From Verrucomicrobiota bacterium (GTDB lineage: Bacteria; Verrucomicrobiota; Verrucomicrobiia; Limisphaerales; UBA1096), in assembly GCA_030749225.1 (NCBI GenBank), contig JASMKO010000013.1:1-64000 (forward strand): a stretch of DNA of 64,000 bases. The letters are read 5' to 3'. How positions within the stretch are numbered: position 1 is the first letter of the stretch; each line of letters opens with the position of its first letter. This document shows, in pieces, positions 7,120-15,886 of this stretch. A model generated the notes under the pieces. That model was not told the origin of the DNA and did not search any database. It worked only from the letters and a program-made list of their open reading frames with translations. The position numbers were made by a program, and so were the translations under genes.

Positions 7120-9369
7120 ATGTTCTGCATGATTTCCGAAAAACGGTTCCGAATCGTCCCGTTGCTTGTGATCATCCCCACCGTCCAGTTGGCGGGTGCC
7201 GGTGAGATTCAGTTCAACCGGGATATCCGTCCGATTCTCTCCGACCATTGTTTTGCCTGCCACGGGCCGGACGCCAACCATCGCAAGTCCGGTCTCCGGC
7301 TGGACATCCATGAAGGGGCAGTGGCCGATCTTGACGGCTACTCGGCGGTGGTTCCCGGCGCGCCAGCCAAGAGCGAGTTGCTCGCCCGCATCACCACTGT
7401 CCATGAGGAGGACTTGATGCCTCCGCTGGAAACCGGCAAGCCGCTAACCGACGGGGAGAAAAAACTGTTGCACGACTGGATTGCCCAAGGCGCCGAATAC
7501 GAGGCGCACTGGGCCTACCTCCCGCCCAACCGCCCGGCTTTGCCGAGCGCCGATGACCGCGCTTGGGCAAGCGGAGCGATTGACCGCTTCATCATGGCAC
7601 GGCTCGAGAGAGCGAACCTGCTGCCGTCGCCCCCTGCGGACGCAGCAACACTTGCCCGTCGCCTGCACTTTGACCTCACCGGCTTGCCTCCATCGCCGCG
7701 CTTGGCCAAGCGCCTGGCCGAGTCGTCGCAGGCCTACACGGAGGTCGTGGACGAATTGCTGGCATCGCCGCAATTTGGCGAGCGTCTGGCCAGTTACTGG
7801 CTCGATCTTGTCCGTTACGCAGACACGGTCGGGTATCACGGCGATCAGGATCACTCGATCACGCCTTACCGCGACTGGGTCATCAAGGCGTTCAACGACA
7901 ACCTGCCGTTCGACCAGTTCACTGCCGAGCAACTCGCCGGCGATCTGCTCCCCGGGGCCACGGTGAACCAGAAAATCGCCAGCGGCTACAATCGTCTGCT
8001 GCAGACCTCGCACGAGGGCGGCGTGCAAAAAAAGGAGTACCTCGCCAAGTACTCGGCCGACCGCGTGCGCAACGTTTCCAACGTCTGGCTCGGGGCGACG
8101 ATGGGTTGCGCCGAGTGCCATGAACATAAATACGATCCGTTCACGCAACGGGATTTTTACAGCCTGGCCGCGTTTTTCGCCGACGTGAACGATGACAAGA
8201 CATTTAAAGGCACCAACACGCTTCCGACCAAGCGCGAGCCGGAATTGCTTGTCGCCTCGCCGCTGACCGTGTCACCTGCCAAACTGACGCGAACGATGGT
8301 AACCGGGCGCATCCAGCCGCGCCCGATTCGCATTTTGCTGCGCGGCAACTGGATGGACAACTCGGGCGAAATCGTCGCCCCGGCGGTGCCGCATTTTCTC
8401 CCGTCGATCAACGCAGCTGGCCGCGCAAACCGGCTTCACTTGGCCCGGTGGTTGACGGCCGCCAACAACCCGCTGACCGCGCGCGTGTTTGTGAACCGGC
8501 TTTGGTACCTGTTTTTCGGTTCAGGCCTGACGCGTTCGCTTGACGATACCGGCTCGCAGGGCCAATGGCCGACGCATCCGGCGTTGCTCGACTGGCTCGC
8601 GGTCGAGTTCATCGAGAGCCGGTGGGACATCAAGCACATCGTCCGACTCATTGTCACCTCGAGCACCTACCGCCAATCGTCACTTGTCACCCAGCAACTG
8701 ATCAAACTTGATCCGGAGAACCGCCTGTATACGCGGCAGGGGCGCTTCCGGTTTCCCGCCGAGACGATCCGCGACAACGCGTTGGCACTCGGTGGCTTGT
8801 TGAACGACCAAATGGGGGGGGCGGTCGCCAAGCCTTATCAGCCGGCCGGCTACTACGCGCCGCTCAACTTTCCCAAGCGCGCCTACAAGGCCGACGTGAA
8901 CGCCAACCAGTACCGGCGCGCCGTCTATGTGCATTGGCAGCGGCAGTTCCTTCACCCGATGTTCCGTGCGTTCGACGCGCCGACTCGGGAGGAGTGCACC
9001 GCGCAACGCCCGGTCAGCAACACACCGCTGGCCGCACTCACTCTGATGAACGACCCGACCTTCATTGAGGCGGCCAAAGGCTTTGCGGTTCGCATTCTCA
9101 CCCAAGCCGGGCCGGCCGATCACGAGCGGCTGGCGTGGGCGTGGCGCACCGGGCTTGGCCGTGAACCGGGGCGGGACGAGCTCGCCGTGGCCGGGTCGTT
9201 CCTAGTTGAAACCCGCCGGCGCTATGCGACCGACCCCAACGCCGCCAACGAGTTGCTTGCTGTGGGCATGCTTCAACTGCCCCGCGGCTTGGTGAAGCAG
9301 GAGGCCGCTGTGTGGACGGTTCTTGCTCAGGCGCTGCTGAACCTCAGTGAAACCATCACGCGAAACTGA
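7120..9369 (+). CDS. PSCyt1/DUF1549/DUF1553 secreted cytochrome-type protein
   Basis: A signal peptide is followed by INFNRDIRP-type sequence (IQFNRDIRPILSD) and the haem motif CFACHGPD, the planctomycete cytochrome c signature. DUF1549 follows (DRFIMARLERANLLPSP, then YWLDLVRYADTVGYHGD) with a second paired-Cys motif GCAECHEHKYDP, and DUF1553 begins at LARWLTAANNPLTARVFVNR. At about 750 residues it is shorter than many relatives because the segment between the two DUFs is short. The ATG at 7120 is preferred to the GTG at 7078; ATG 7129 is also possible. It is followed after 24 bp by a DUF1501 gene, the standard pairing. The pair is abundant in PVC bacteria and is thought to act in extracellular oxidative metabolism; biochemical function is not established. 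Confidence 0.92.
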   Translation: MFCMISEKRFRIVPLLVIIPTVQLAGAGEIQFNRDIRPILSDHCFACHGPDANHRKSGLRLDIHEGAVADLDGYSAVVPGAPAKSELLARITTVHEEDLMPPLETGKPLTDGEKKLLHDWIAQGAEYEAHWAYLPPNRPALPSADDRAWASGAIDRFIMARLERANLLPSPPADAATLARRLHFDLTGLPPSPRLAKRLAESSQAYTEVVDELLASPQFGERLASYWLDLVRYADTVGYHGDQDHSITPYRDWVIKAFNDNLPFDQFTAEQLAGDLLPGATVNQKIASGYNRLLQTSHEGGVQKKEYLAKYSADRVRNVSNVWLGATMGCAECHEHKYDPFTQRDFYSLAAFFADVNDDKTFKGTNTLPTKREPELLVASPLTVSPAKLTRTMVTGRIQPRPIRILLRGNWMDNSGEIVAPAVPHFLPSINAAGRANRLHLARWLTAANNPLTARVFVNRLWYLFFGSGLTRSLDDTGSQGQWPTHPALLDWLAVEFIESRWDIKHIVRLIVTSSTYRQSSLVTQQLIKLDPENRLYTRQGRFRFPAETIRDNALALGGLLNDQMGGAVAKPYQPAGYYAPLNFPKRAYKADVNANQYRRAVYVHWQRQFLHPMFRAFDAPTREECTAQRPVSNTPLAALTLMNDPTFIEAAKGFAVRILTQAGPADHERLAWAWRTGLGREPGRDELAVAGSFLVETRRRYATDPNAANELLAVGMLQLPRGLVKQEAAVWTVLAQALLNLSETITRN

Positions 9370-9393
9370 CATACAACTCTCTCGTTGCATCAA

Positions 9394-10812
9394 ATGGATA
9401 CGCTCACAAACCGACGCTCGTTCCTGGGCCGGGCATCGCTTGGCCTAGGGGCGACCGCACTGGCTACCTTGGCCAAGCCGGGGCTTCTCTTCGGCCAAGG
9501 TGCTGCCGACGCGTCGTTCGGGCTGCCACACCATGCGCCCAAGGCCAAGCGGGTGATTTTCCTCTGCATGGCTGGTGGCCCGTCGCATTTGGAGACGTTT
9601 GATCACAAGCCGGAATTGGCAAAGCTGAACGGCCAGCCGATGCCGGAGTCGTTCACCAAGGGACAGCCGATCGCGCAACTGCAAAACCAGCAGCTAAAGT
9701 GCCTCGGCCCATTGTTTCCGTTTCGGCGGCACGGTCAGTCGGGGCAACACATCTCCGACATCCTGCCCGGCATCGCCGGCATTGCCGATGACATCGCAAT
9801 CGTGCGTTCGATGCACACCGACCAGATCAACCATGACCCGGCGCACACGGTGATGAACACCGGCACCTCCATTTCCGGCCGGCCGAGCATGGGTGCCTGG
9901 GTGACGTATGGGCTTGGCTCGATGAACGATGATCTCCCCGGATTCGTGGTGCTGACCAGCGAGGGTGGCCGCAATCCGCAGCCGATCTCCTCGCGCCAAT
10001 GGGGTGCCGGCTTTTTGCCGAGCCGCCACCAAGGAGTCCAGTTTTTCTCGCAGGGCGACCCGGTGCATTATGTCCGCTCCGCGCCTGGCGTGAACCGGAC
10101 ACAGCAGCGCCGCCTTGTGGATACGGTCGGCCGACTCAACCGCCTGCGCAGCGAGCAGGTGGCCAACCCGGAGATCGACACTCGCATTGCACAGTACGAG
10201 CTGGCGTTCCGCATGCAGACCAGTGTGCCGGAGTTGATGGACTTTTCCGGCGAACCACAGCACGTGCTGGAAGCCTACGGAGTCGACGGCATGGACGGTT
10301 CGTTCGCCGCGAACTGCCTGCTGGCTCGTCGTCTGGCCGAGCGCGGTACGCGCTTCATTCACTTGTACCACCGGGGCTGGGATCACCACGGCGACCTTGA
10401 GCGGTACATGAAGATTTGCTGCGGCCTGTGCGACCATCCCAGTGCGACACTGGTGAAGGATCTGAAGGCGCGCGGGATGCTCGACGACACGCTGGTGATC
10501 TGGGGCGGCGAGTTCGGGCGAACCCCGATGTTTCAAGGCAAAGGCTCCACGGCCGGGCGTGACCACCATATTCGGGCGTTCTCGATGTGGTTGGCCGGTG
10601 GCGGGATCAAGGGGGGAATCACCCACGGCGAGACGGACGAGTTGGGCTATCACGCCACCACGGATCGGATACATGTGCGTGATCTTCACGCAACCATGCT
10701 TCATCTGCTTGGTATTGATTCCCAGCGGTTTACGTATCGTTTTCAAGGATTGGACGCCCGGTTGACGGGGGTTGAGGAAGAGGCTCATGTCGTCAACTTC
10801 ATCCTTGGCTGA
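9394..10812 (+). CDS. DUF1501 (sulfatase-fold) exported protein
   Basis: The N-terminus carries a Tat-type signal (NRRSFLGRASLGLGATAL), so export as a folded protein is likely. The body belongs to DUF1501, related to the alkaline phosphatase/sulfatase superfamily: FLCMAGGPSHLETFDHKPEL, a central RRLAERGTRFIHLYHRGWDHH, and LVIWGGEFGRTPM followed by RDHHIRAFSMWLAGGG. His/Asp-rich motifs are where metal ligands would lie. The ATG at 9394 is used; a TTG at 9385 is in frame. It is the partner of the cytochrome gene just upstream, and a second such pair is at 44690-48537. A palindrome copy at 9468 encodes Leu-Ala-Lys within the signal region. Confidence 0.93.
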   Translation: MDTLTNRRSFLGRASLGLGATALATLAKPGLLFGQGAADASFGLPHHAPKAKRVIFLCMAGGPSHLETFDHKPELAKLNGQPMPESFTKGQPIAQLQNQQLKCLGPLFPFRRHGQSGQHISDILPGIAGIADDIAIVRSMHTDQINHDPAHTVMNTGTSISGRPSMGAWVTYGLGSMNDDLPGFVVLTSEGGRNPQPISSRQWGAGFLPSRHQGVQFFSQGDPVHYVRSAPGVNRTQQRRLVDTVGRLNRLRSEQVANPEIDTRIAQYELAFRMQTSVPELMDFSGEPQHVLEAYGVDGMDGSFAANCLLARRLAERGTRFIHLYHRGWDHHGDLERYMKICCGLCDHPSATLVKDLKARGMLDDTLVIWGGEFGRTPMFQGKGSTAGRDHHIRAFSMWLAGGGIKGGITHGETDELGYHATTDRIHVRDLHATMLHLLGIDSQRFTYRFQGLDARLTGVEEEAHVVNFILG

Positions 10813-10954
10813 TCGGAAAAAATAGCCAAACGCTTCGCAAGGTGCGAATTAGCGCCTTTCGCGGGACTATTTTTACCAAAAAGCGGCTTGACTCATCGAC
10901 GCCGTGGGCGTACGCCTCGCGTCTCAGCGAACGATCGGCTTAACCCACCGAAAG

Positions 10955-11311
10955 ATGAATGCGGCCAACAAAGACAAAAGCACCGTAACGAAGAGGGACT
11001 TGGCCACCCGGGTGCGTCTTTCTCTCAAGCCGGAAGTAAAGCTTCAGCAGGCGCAGGTTACGGATGTTATTACCCACACGCTGGATGCCATTCGTGATGC
11101 CCTCGTTAATGGCGATACGGTGGAGTTGCGCAATTTCGGCGTCTTCAAGATTGAGATTCGAAAGGAACGCATTGGCCGCAATCCCAAGGATCCGAGTGTC
11201 GATATTCAGATACCAGCGCGAAAGGTAGTTAAGTTCCGTTCCGGTAAAGAGATGAGGAATCAACTCGATTCGGCTCCCTTCCATTCACCCGAATACCCTC
11301 CTGCCCCTTAG
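10955..11311 (+). CDS. HU/IHF-family DNA-binding protein
   Basis: A nucleoid-associated DNA-bending protein. The fold is recognised by TKRDLATRV at the start, ALVNGDTVELRNFGVFKI in the middle (the GF of the beta arm base), ERIGRNPKDPSVDIQIPARK (the DNA-intercalating arm, with Pro in NPKD) and VVKFRSGKEMR at the C-terminus. At 118 residues it has a short lysine-rich leader and a Pro-rich tail compared with the usual 90. The ATG 10955 is chosen because upstream codons are unlike the family. The gene stands alone; its stop is 33 bp from the convergent uup stop. Confidence 0.9.
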   Translation: MNAANKDKSTVTKRDLATRVRLSLKPEVKLQQAQVTDVITHTLDAIRDALVNGDTVELRNFGVFKIEIRKERIGRNPKDPSVDIQIPARKVVKFRSGKEMRNQLDSAPFHSPEYPPAP

Positions 11312-11344
11312 GAGGGCGGTGTCGGCATCGAAGCTGAGTGAGGC

Positions 11345-13246
11345 TCAGGGCTGTTCGCTCGCGGCACGGATTCCCTCGAGTTCCTCCCACCGGATGTAAA
11401 GCGAGGTAGCTTGTTGCCTCGCAGCATCCAATTCCCTGGTCAGTTCCCCGGCTCGCGCACCGTGGTTTGAGTGAAACTCCGGGTCGGCGAACAGGCTCTC
11501 GATGCGGGCCACCTCCTCCTCGGCATTGAGGATGGAGGCCTCCATGCCTTCGAACTCTTTGCGCTCCTTCCAAGTCAATTTTCGTGGCTTGGGCTTGCTG
11601 CCTTGGCTTGGCTTGTTTCCGGATCGGTTGGCTTCGGGCCGCTTGGCCATTTGCGTCGTCCGCTCGGCGAGTTTTTCGCGGTAATAGTCGTAGTCGCCCT
11701 CGTTGTAGACGACCTGCCGGTTACCCTGGAACGCAACGATTCCCGTGCAGACCCGGTTCAGGAAATAACGGTCGTGACTGACCACTAGCACGCAGCCGGT
11801 GAATGCGAGCAACGCCTCCTCCAGCAGGCGCAACGTCGGGAGGTCGAGGTCGTTGGTGGGCTCGTCCATGAGCAGGAAGTTCCCGCCGTGTTTCAGAATG
11901 CGCGCCAGCAGAAGCCGGCTTTTCTCGCCGCCTGACAGGCTCTTGACCCGCATGTTGATCCGCTTTGGATCAAATCCGAACCGTTGCAGGTAGGCGCGAA
12001 TCGCCAGCTTGCCGTTGCCAAACGGGATCGAGTCCGCATCCTCGGCGACTTCCTCCAGCAATGTTTTTTCCGGGTCAAGCTGAATACGCTCCTGGTCCAC
12101 GTAATTAAACTGTGTGAGCACACCGGCCTTGCGGCTGCCGGCGGTCGGGATCAGTTGGCCAAGCACGATTTTAAGTAGGCTCGTCTTGCCAAGGCCGTTG
12201 CGTCCGCAGACGCCGATCCGCATTCCGGCCTTGAACTTGAAATCGAACCCGTCTATCAGCCGCTTGCCGCCCAGTTCCAGCCCAACGTTGATGAGGTCGA
12301 CCACGCGGTTGGCCAATTGCCGCGGCGGCGGGATGATCAGGTCCATCGACAGCTCCCCGTCGGGGGGCTGGGTGCTCTTGATCGAGTGAAATTTCTCCAC
12401 GCGAAACTTGGCCTTGGTTGTGCGTGCCTTTGGACCGCGGCGAATCCAGTCGAGTTCGCGCCGTAGATAACGCTTTCGCTTCAACTCGATCGCCTGCTCG
12501 TTCTGCATCCGGGCGAGGCTGGACTCGAGGTAGTCGGAGTAGTTGCCCTTGTGCCTGAAAATCCGTCCCGCTTGCAACTCGGTGATGTGGTTGCAGATGG
12601 CGTCGAGGAAGTACCGGTCGTGCGTCGCGACGAGGAACGCCCCGTGAAACTTGGTTAGGTACTCCGCCATCCACTCAATCGAGTCGGTGTCGAGATGGTT
12701 GGTTGGCTCGTCGAGCAGCAACAAGTCTGGATTGGCTACGATGGCGCGACAGAGGGCGACCCGCCGTTTTTCGCCCCCGGACAATGTGCCCATCAACCGG
12801 TCCGCGCAGGGCGCATTCAGGTGCGTCATCGCCGTTTCGATTCGCGTCTCTACGTTCCACGCATCCGCGGTGGCGATCTGCTGTTCCAATTCGCTCTGCC
12901 GGCCCGAGTCAGCAGAAAGCGTCTCGTACTCGTTGAGCAGTTCGTACTGGTGCGCGGCCCCGGCGCGGATCGTCTCAATTACCGAGGCGGCGTCCGGCGT
13001 GTCGAGATCCTGCGGCAGATACCCGGTAACCAGACCGGCGCGTGTGGTGACCCGGCCAGCGTTTGGTTCTGTCTTGCCGGCCACGATTTTGAGGAATGTC
13101 GACTTGCCGCAGCCGTTTCGCCCCACCATCCCCAGGTGATCCCCGCTCCGGATTGTCAGTGATGCTGCCTTTAGCACATCATGTTCGTTGTAGCGTACCT
13201 TCAACTCCGAGGCGTCCAGCAGCGTGATGTTCGAATCTTGGGGCAC
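11345..13246 (-). CDS. uup: ABC-F family ATPase, Uup-like
   Basis: Two ABC cassettes in one soluble chain without membrane segments. Walker A motifs are GRNGCGKST (about residue 43) and GRNGLGKTS (about 350); signatures are LSGGEKRR and LSGGEKSR; Walker B LLLLDEPTNHLD and FLLMDEPTNDLD. A basic linker rich in Arg/Lys separates them, as in translation-associated ABC-F proteins. A C-terminal coiled coil (LTWKERKEFEGMEASILNAE onward) is the mark of the Uup branch, which binds branched DNA and/or ribosomes. The start is GTG at 13246. It is followed upstream by prfC on the same strand (43 bp), so a translation-related operon prfC-uup is plausible. Confidence 0.9.
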   Translation of the reverse strand: MPQDSNITLLDASELKVRYNEHDVLKAASLTIRSGDHLGMVGRNGCGKSTFLKIVAGKTEPNAGRVTTRAGLVTGYLPQDLDTPDAASVIETIRAGAAHQYELLNEYETLSADSGRQSELEQQIATADAWNVETRIETAMTHLNAPCADRLMGTLSGGEKRRVALCRAIVANPDLLLLDEPTNHLDTDSIEWMAEYLTKFHGAFLVATHDRYFLDAICNHITELQAGRIFRHKGNYSDYLESSLARMQNEQAIELKRKRYLRRELDWIRRGPKARTTKAKFRVEKFHSIKSTQPPDGELSMDLIIPPPRQLANRVVDLINVGLELGGKRLIDGFDFKFKAGMRIGVCGRNGLGKTSLLKIVLGQLIPTAGSRKAGVLTQFNYVDQERIQLDPEKTLLEEVAEDADSIPFGNGKLAIRAYLQRFGFDPKRINMRVKSLSGGEKSRLLLARILKHGGNFLLMDEPTNDLDLPTLRLLEEALLAFTGCVLVVSHDRYFLNRVCTGIVAFQGNRQVVYNEGDYDYYREKLAERTTQMAKRPEANRSGNKPSQGSKPKPRKLTWKERKEFEGMEASILNAEEEVARIESLFADPEFHSNHGARAGELTRELDAARQQATSLYIRWEELEGIRAASEQP

Positions 13247-13288
13247 GGGAGATAGCGCGGCGCGCTTGGCCTAGTGGAATGCGGCGAG

Positions 13289-14884
13289 TCAGGTGCCGTT
13301 TCGGCTGGGCGGCACGTTCGTGAGTTGCAGTGACTCGTTGTTTTGCTCGAAATACCCGGCGGCCCAGTCGCTTGCGAAAAGCAGCACCGGATTGTCATCG
13401 GAATCCCACCCAAACCGTGACCCGGTCGGGGGCGAGAGCCGGTCCATCTCCTCCTCGCCGAATCCTTCTGGTAGCCAGCGCACGACCTGCCACGGGGCGG
13501 GCTCAAGCCGCGAGGCTGCGTTGTACTCGCTCTCAAGTCGGAACTGCACCACGTCAAACTGCAGCGGGCCAACCGCCGCCAACACCGGCGCCGTCACAGC
13601 GCCACCCTTGAGCCGCAGACATTGAATTGCACCCTCCTGCAGCAGTTGCTCCAGCCCCTGTCGGAACTGCTTGAACTTGCCGGTGTCGGTGTTGTGCAGG
13701 AACGAGAAGCTCTCCGGCGTGAAACGCGGAATCTCGTGAAATTCCAAGTTTTTTTTTGTGGTAAGCGTGTCACCGATTCCAAAGTCGGAGTGGCCCACCA
13801 GCCCGATAATGTCCCCGGCATAAGCCTCGTTGACCGTTTCGCGCTCCTTGCCAAACAGCCGGTGCGAGCTGGCTAGGCGCACCTTTTTTCCCGTGCGCGA
13901 ATGGTACACCGTCATGTCGCGCTCGAACCTGCCGGAGCAGATACGAATGTACGCGATGCGATCGCGGTGCTTCGGGTCCATGTTCGCCTGGATCTTGAAG
14001 ATAAACCCGGAAAACGCCCCATCGCTCGGCTGGATCAGTTCGCCGTCGACTTCGCGGCCTTGCGGTGGCGGCGCGTGGTGAAGGAATCCCTTGAGGATCA
14101 GCTCGACGCCGAAATTGTTCATTGCGCTCCCGAAGAATACCGGCGTTGTGTTCCCGGCAAGAATCTCCGCGCTGTCAAACTCCGCGCCGGCCATCTCCAG
14201 CATCTCCAGTTCCTCCGTGACCTTGGCCAAGGTGTCCCCCGGCACGCGCTCGCTGACAAAGTCGTCCGAGATTCCACCGACCTCGACCGGGGCCATGTAT
14301 GCGCCGCCGGTCGTGCGCTCGAACAAATGCACCTGCTTGGCCAAGCGATCAAACACGCCCTTGAAATCCGCACCGTCGCCGATCGGCCAGTTTACCGGGA
14401 AAGGCTTGAGATGAAGCACGCTCTCGATTTCATCCAGCAACTCGATCGCCCCCTTCGACGGCCGGTCACATTTGTTGATAAACGTGAAGATCGGTACGCC
14501 CCGCTGGCGGCAAACCTCGAACAACTTCTGCGTCTGCACCTCGATGCCCTTGGCGGCGTCGAGCACCATCACCACCGCGTCCACGGCGGTGAGCACTCGG
14601 TACGTGTCCTCGGAGAAGTCTTTGTGTCCCGGGGTGTCAAGCAGGTTGATCTGATATCCTTGGTAGTCGAACTGTAGCACTGTCGAGCTGACCGAGATGC
14701 CGCGTTTGCGTTCCAGTTCCATCCAGTCCGATGTCGTTGCTCGCTGGTTTTTGCGGGAACGCACCGATCCGGCCAACTGCACCGCGCCACCGTAAAGAAG
14801 CATTTTCTCGGTGAGGGTGGTTTTGCCGGCGTCCGGGTGCGAAATGATGGCGAACGTACGCCGTCGGCTGATCTCTTTCTGCAT
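13289..14884 (-). CDS. prfC: Peptide chain release factor 3
   Basis: A GTPase that recycles RF1/RF2 from the ribosome after termination. G-domain motifs are clear: SHPDAGKTTLTEK (G1), ISVSST (G2), LLDTPGHKDFSED (G3) and INKCDR (G4). The family-specific SRKNQRATTSDWMELERKRG and the C-terminal AAVGPLQFDVVQFRLESEYN separate it from EF-G and EF-Tu. 531 residues is normal. The ATG at 14884 (MQKEISRRRTFAII) is the canonical N-terminus; upstream codons are not. Two CTTGGCCAAG copies (14222, 14336) lie within it, read as Leu-Ala-Lys. Confidence 0.97.
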   Translation of the reverse strand: MQKEISRRRTFAIISHPDAGKTTLTEKMLLYGGAVQLAGSVRSRKNQRATTSDWMELERKRGISVSSTVLQFDYQGYQINLLDTPGHKDFSEDTYRVLTAVDAVVMVLDAAKGIEVQTQKLFEVCRQRGVPIFTFINKCDRPSKGAIELLDEIESVLHLKPFPVNWPIGDGADFKGVFDRLAKQVHLFERTTGGAYMAPVEVGGISDDFVSERVPGDTLAKVTEELEMLEMAGAEFDSAEILAGNTTPVFFGSAMNNFGVELILKGFLHHAPPPQGREVDGELIQPSDGAFSGFIFKIQANMDPKHRDRIAYIRICSGRFERDMTVYHSRTGKKVRLASSHRLFGKERETVNEAYAGDIIGLVGHSDFGIGDTLTTKKNLEFHEIPRFTPESFSFLHNTDTGKFKQFRQGLEQLLQEGAIQCLRLKGGAVTAPVLAAVGPLQFDVVQFRLESEYNAASRLEPAPWQVVRWLPEGFGEEEMDRLSPPTGSRFGWDSDDNPVLLFASDWAAGYFEQNNESLQLTNVPPSRNGT

Positions 14885-15215
14885 GGTCAGAAAACCAAAA
14901 GGGCGCGGACTGTAACAAAAGCCCAAAGAGCAACAAGAACAATGCCCGACGACGCGAGGCCAATTAGCGCTTTAAGCGTACAACCCGCTTCGAGTTGTTT
15001 TTTGGAAACCGCGAATGAACACAAATCAACGCAAATTTGAGATCTTCGACTCAAATCGATGAACAATTCGATCAAAACAACCATTCCTAGTAGCAGAGAG
15101 GTAATGAGAGGGAGAAAACAAGCTGCATTTAATGAACAAAAAAGTATTAAAAAGTATTTTAATGTATTATATTGACATTTAATTTCATTTTATGGCTTTT
15201 TCTTTGTGCTGAGTA
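14885..15215. other. Non-coding region with repeat-like and AT-rich segments
   Basis: No gene is seen in these 331 bases. Around 15005-15045 lies a block (GCGAATGAACACAAATCAACGC) of a kind I recall as common between genes of many environmental genomes, where it is often mis-annotated as short hypothetical proteins; I cannot confirm its copy number here. From about 15120 the sequence becomes very AT-rich, with two direct copies of AAAAAGTATT at about 15138-15158, a TATTAT at 15165 and a TTGACA at 15172, just upstream of the HTH gene. These could be its promoter and operator, but no well-spaced -10 follows the TTGACA. Confidence 0.4.
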
Positions 15216-15458
15216 ATGATTGAAGTGGATGATTTTAAGGCATTTGACGCGCACGAAGTGGCGGCGATGTTGTGTCTCAAGTACCGCACGGTGACGCGCT
15301 ACATCCAAGCCGGCAAAATCCGAGCCCGGAAAATCGGCAAAAAGTATTTCGTCACCGAACAGGATGTGAAAGCCTTCATTCTGGCGCAGGAAACGACTGT
15401 TAAGTCAGTCGAAACGCAGGAAAAAGACCTTTATAGCGGTGTAATTCGCGAAGATTAA
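15216..15458 (+). CDS. Small excisionase-type helix-turn-helix protein
   Basis: 80 residues with a MerR/excisionase-like (HTH_17) domain: FDAHEVAAMLCLKYRTVTRY, then IQAGKIRARKIGKKYFVTEQ and DVKAFI. Such proteins serve as phage or integrative-element excisionases, recombination directionality factors, or small regulators of the BldC type. It stands alone behind a strongly AT-rich leader that contains direct repeats, which could be its own operator. No integrase is adjacent, so a regulator is as likely as an excisionase. It overlaps nothing and ends 8 bp from the convergent cutA stop. Confidence 0.8.
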   Translation: MIEVDDFKAFDAHEVAAMLCLKYRTVTRYIQAGKIRARKIGKKYFVTEQDVKAFILAQETTVKSVETQEKDLYSGVIRED

Positions 15459-15466
15459 CGATAAAG

Positions 15467-15799
15467 TTATTCTCGTTCCGTGTTATCGGCGAGCCAAGCG
15501 AGGTATTTTCGGCTTCCGGCGGTTAGGGGGAGGGAGATGAACTCCGGGGTGTCGTAGGTGTGAATTTCCCGAATGGCTCGCTCCAGATTGGGAAGCAGTG
15601 ACTGTCGTGTCTTGAGCAGCAGAAGCAGTTCATCGCTGCTTTCGAGTTTGCCCTCCCACCAGTAGTGGGACTCGACAGCCGGGACAATGTTGGCGCAGGC
15701 GGCCAGTTTGGCTTCGAGCGCAGCCTTGGCTAAGCGCCGGGCCAAGTCCTTATTCGGCGCGGTGACCATCACAACAGCAAAATCATCTGGAACAGTCAT
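15467..15799 (-). CDS. cutA: Divalent-cation tolerance protein CutA
   Basis: A 110-residue member of the trimeric CutA1 family, linked to divalent metal tolerance in E. coli. The hallmark segments are VVMVTAPNKDLARRLAKAAL, AACANIVPAVESHYWWEGKL and HTYDTPEFISLPLTAGSRKY. The family fold is ferredoxin-like. The ATG at 15799 gives the normal length. Single-gene unit, divergent from the PQQ-propeller gene. Confidence 0.95.
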   Translation of the reverse strand: MTVPDDFAVVMVTAPNKDLARRLAKAALEAKLAACANIVPAVESHYWWEGKLESSDELLLLLKTRQSLLPNLERAIREIHTYDTPEFISLPLTAGSRKYLAWLADNTERE

Positions 15800-15886
15800 G
15801 CGCTCCAGCTAACTTGGCCTAGCGCTGCAGGTCAATTTCCTTGACCGGCAAAGCGACTAGCCAAAAGCTCCCCGCGCACCGTTCTC

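Noticed and set aside
9694-10788. Minus-strand open frame of 364 codons opposite the DUF1501 gene
   Set aside because: Antisense shadow of a high-GC gene; the DUF1501 motifs on the plus strand are decisive.
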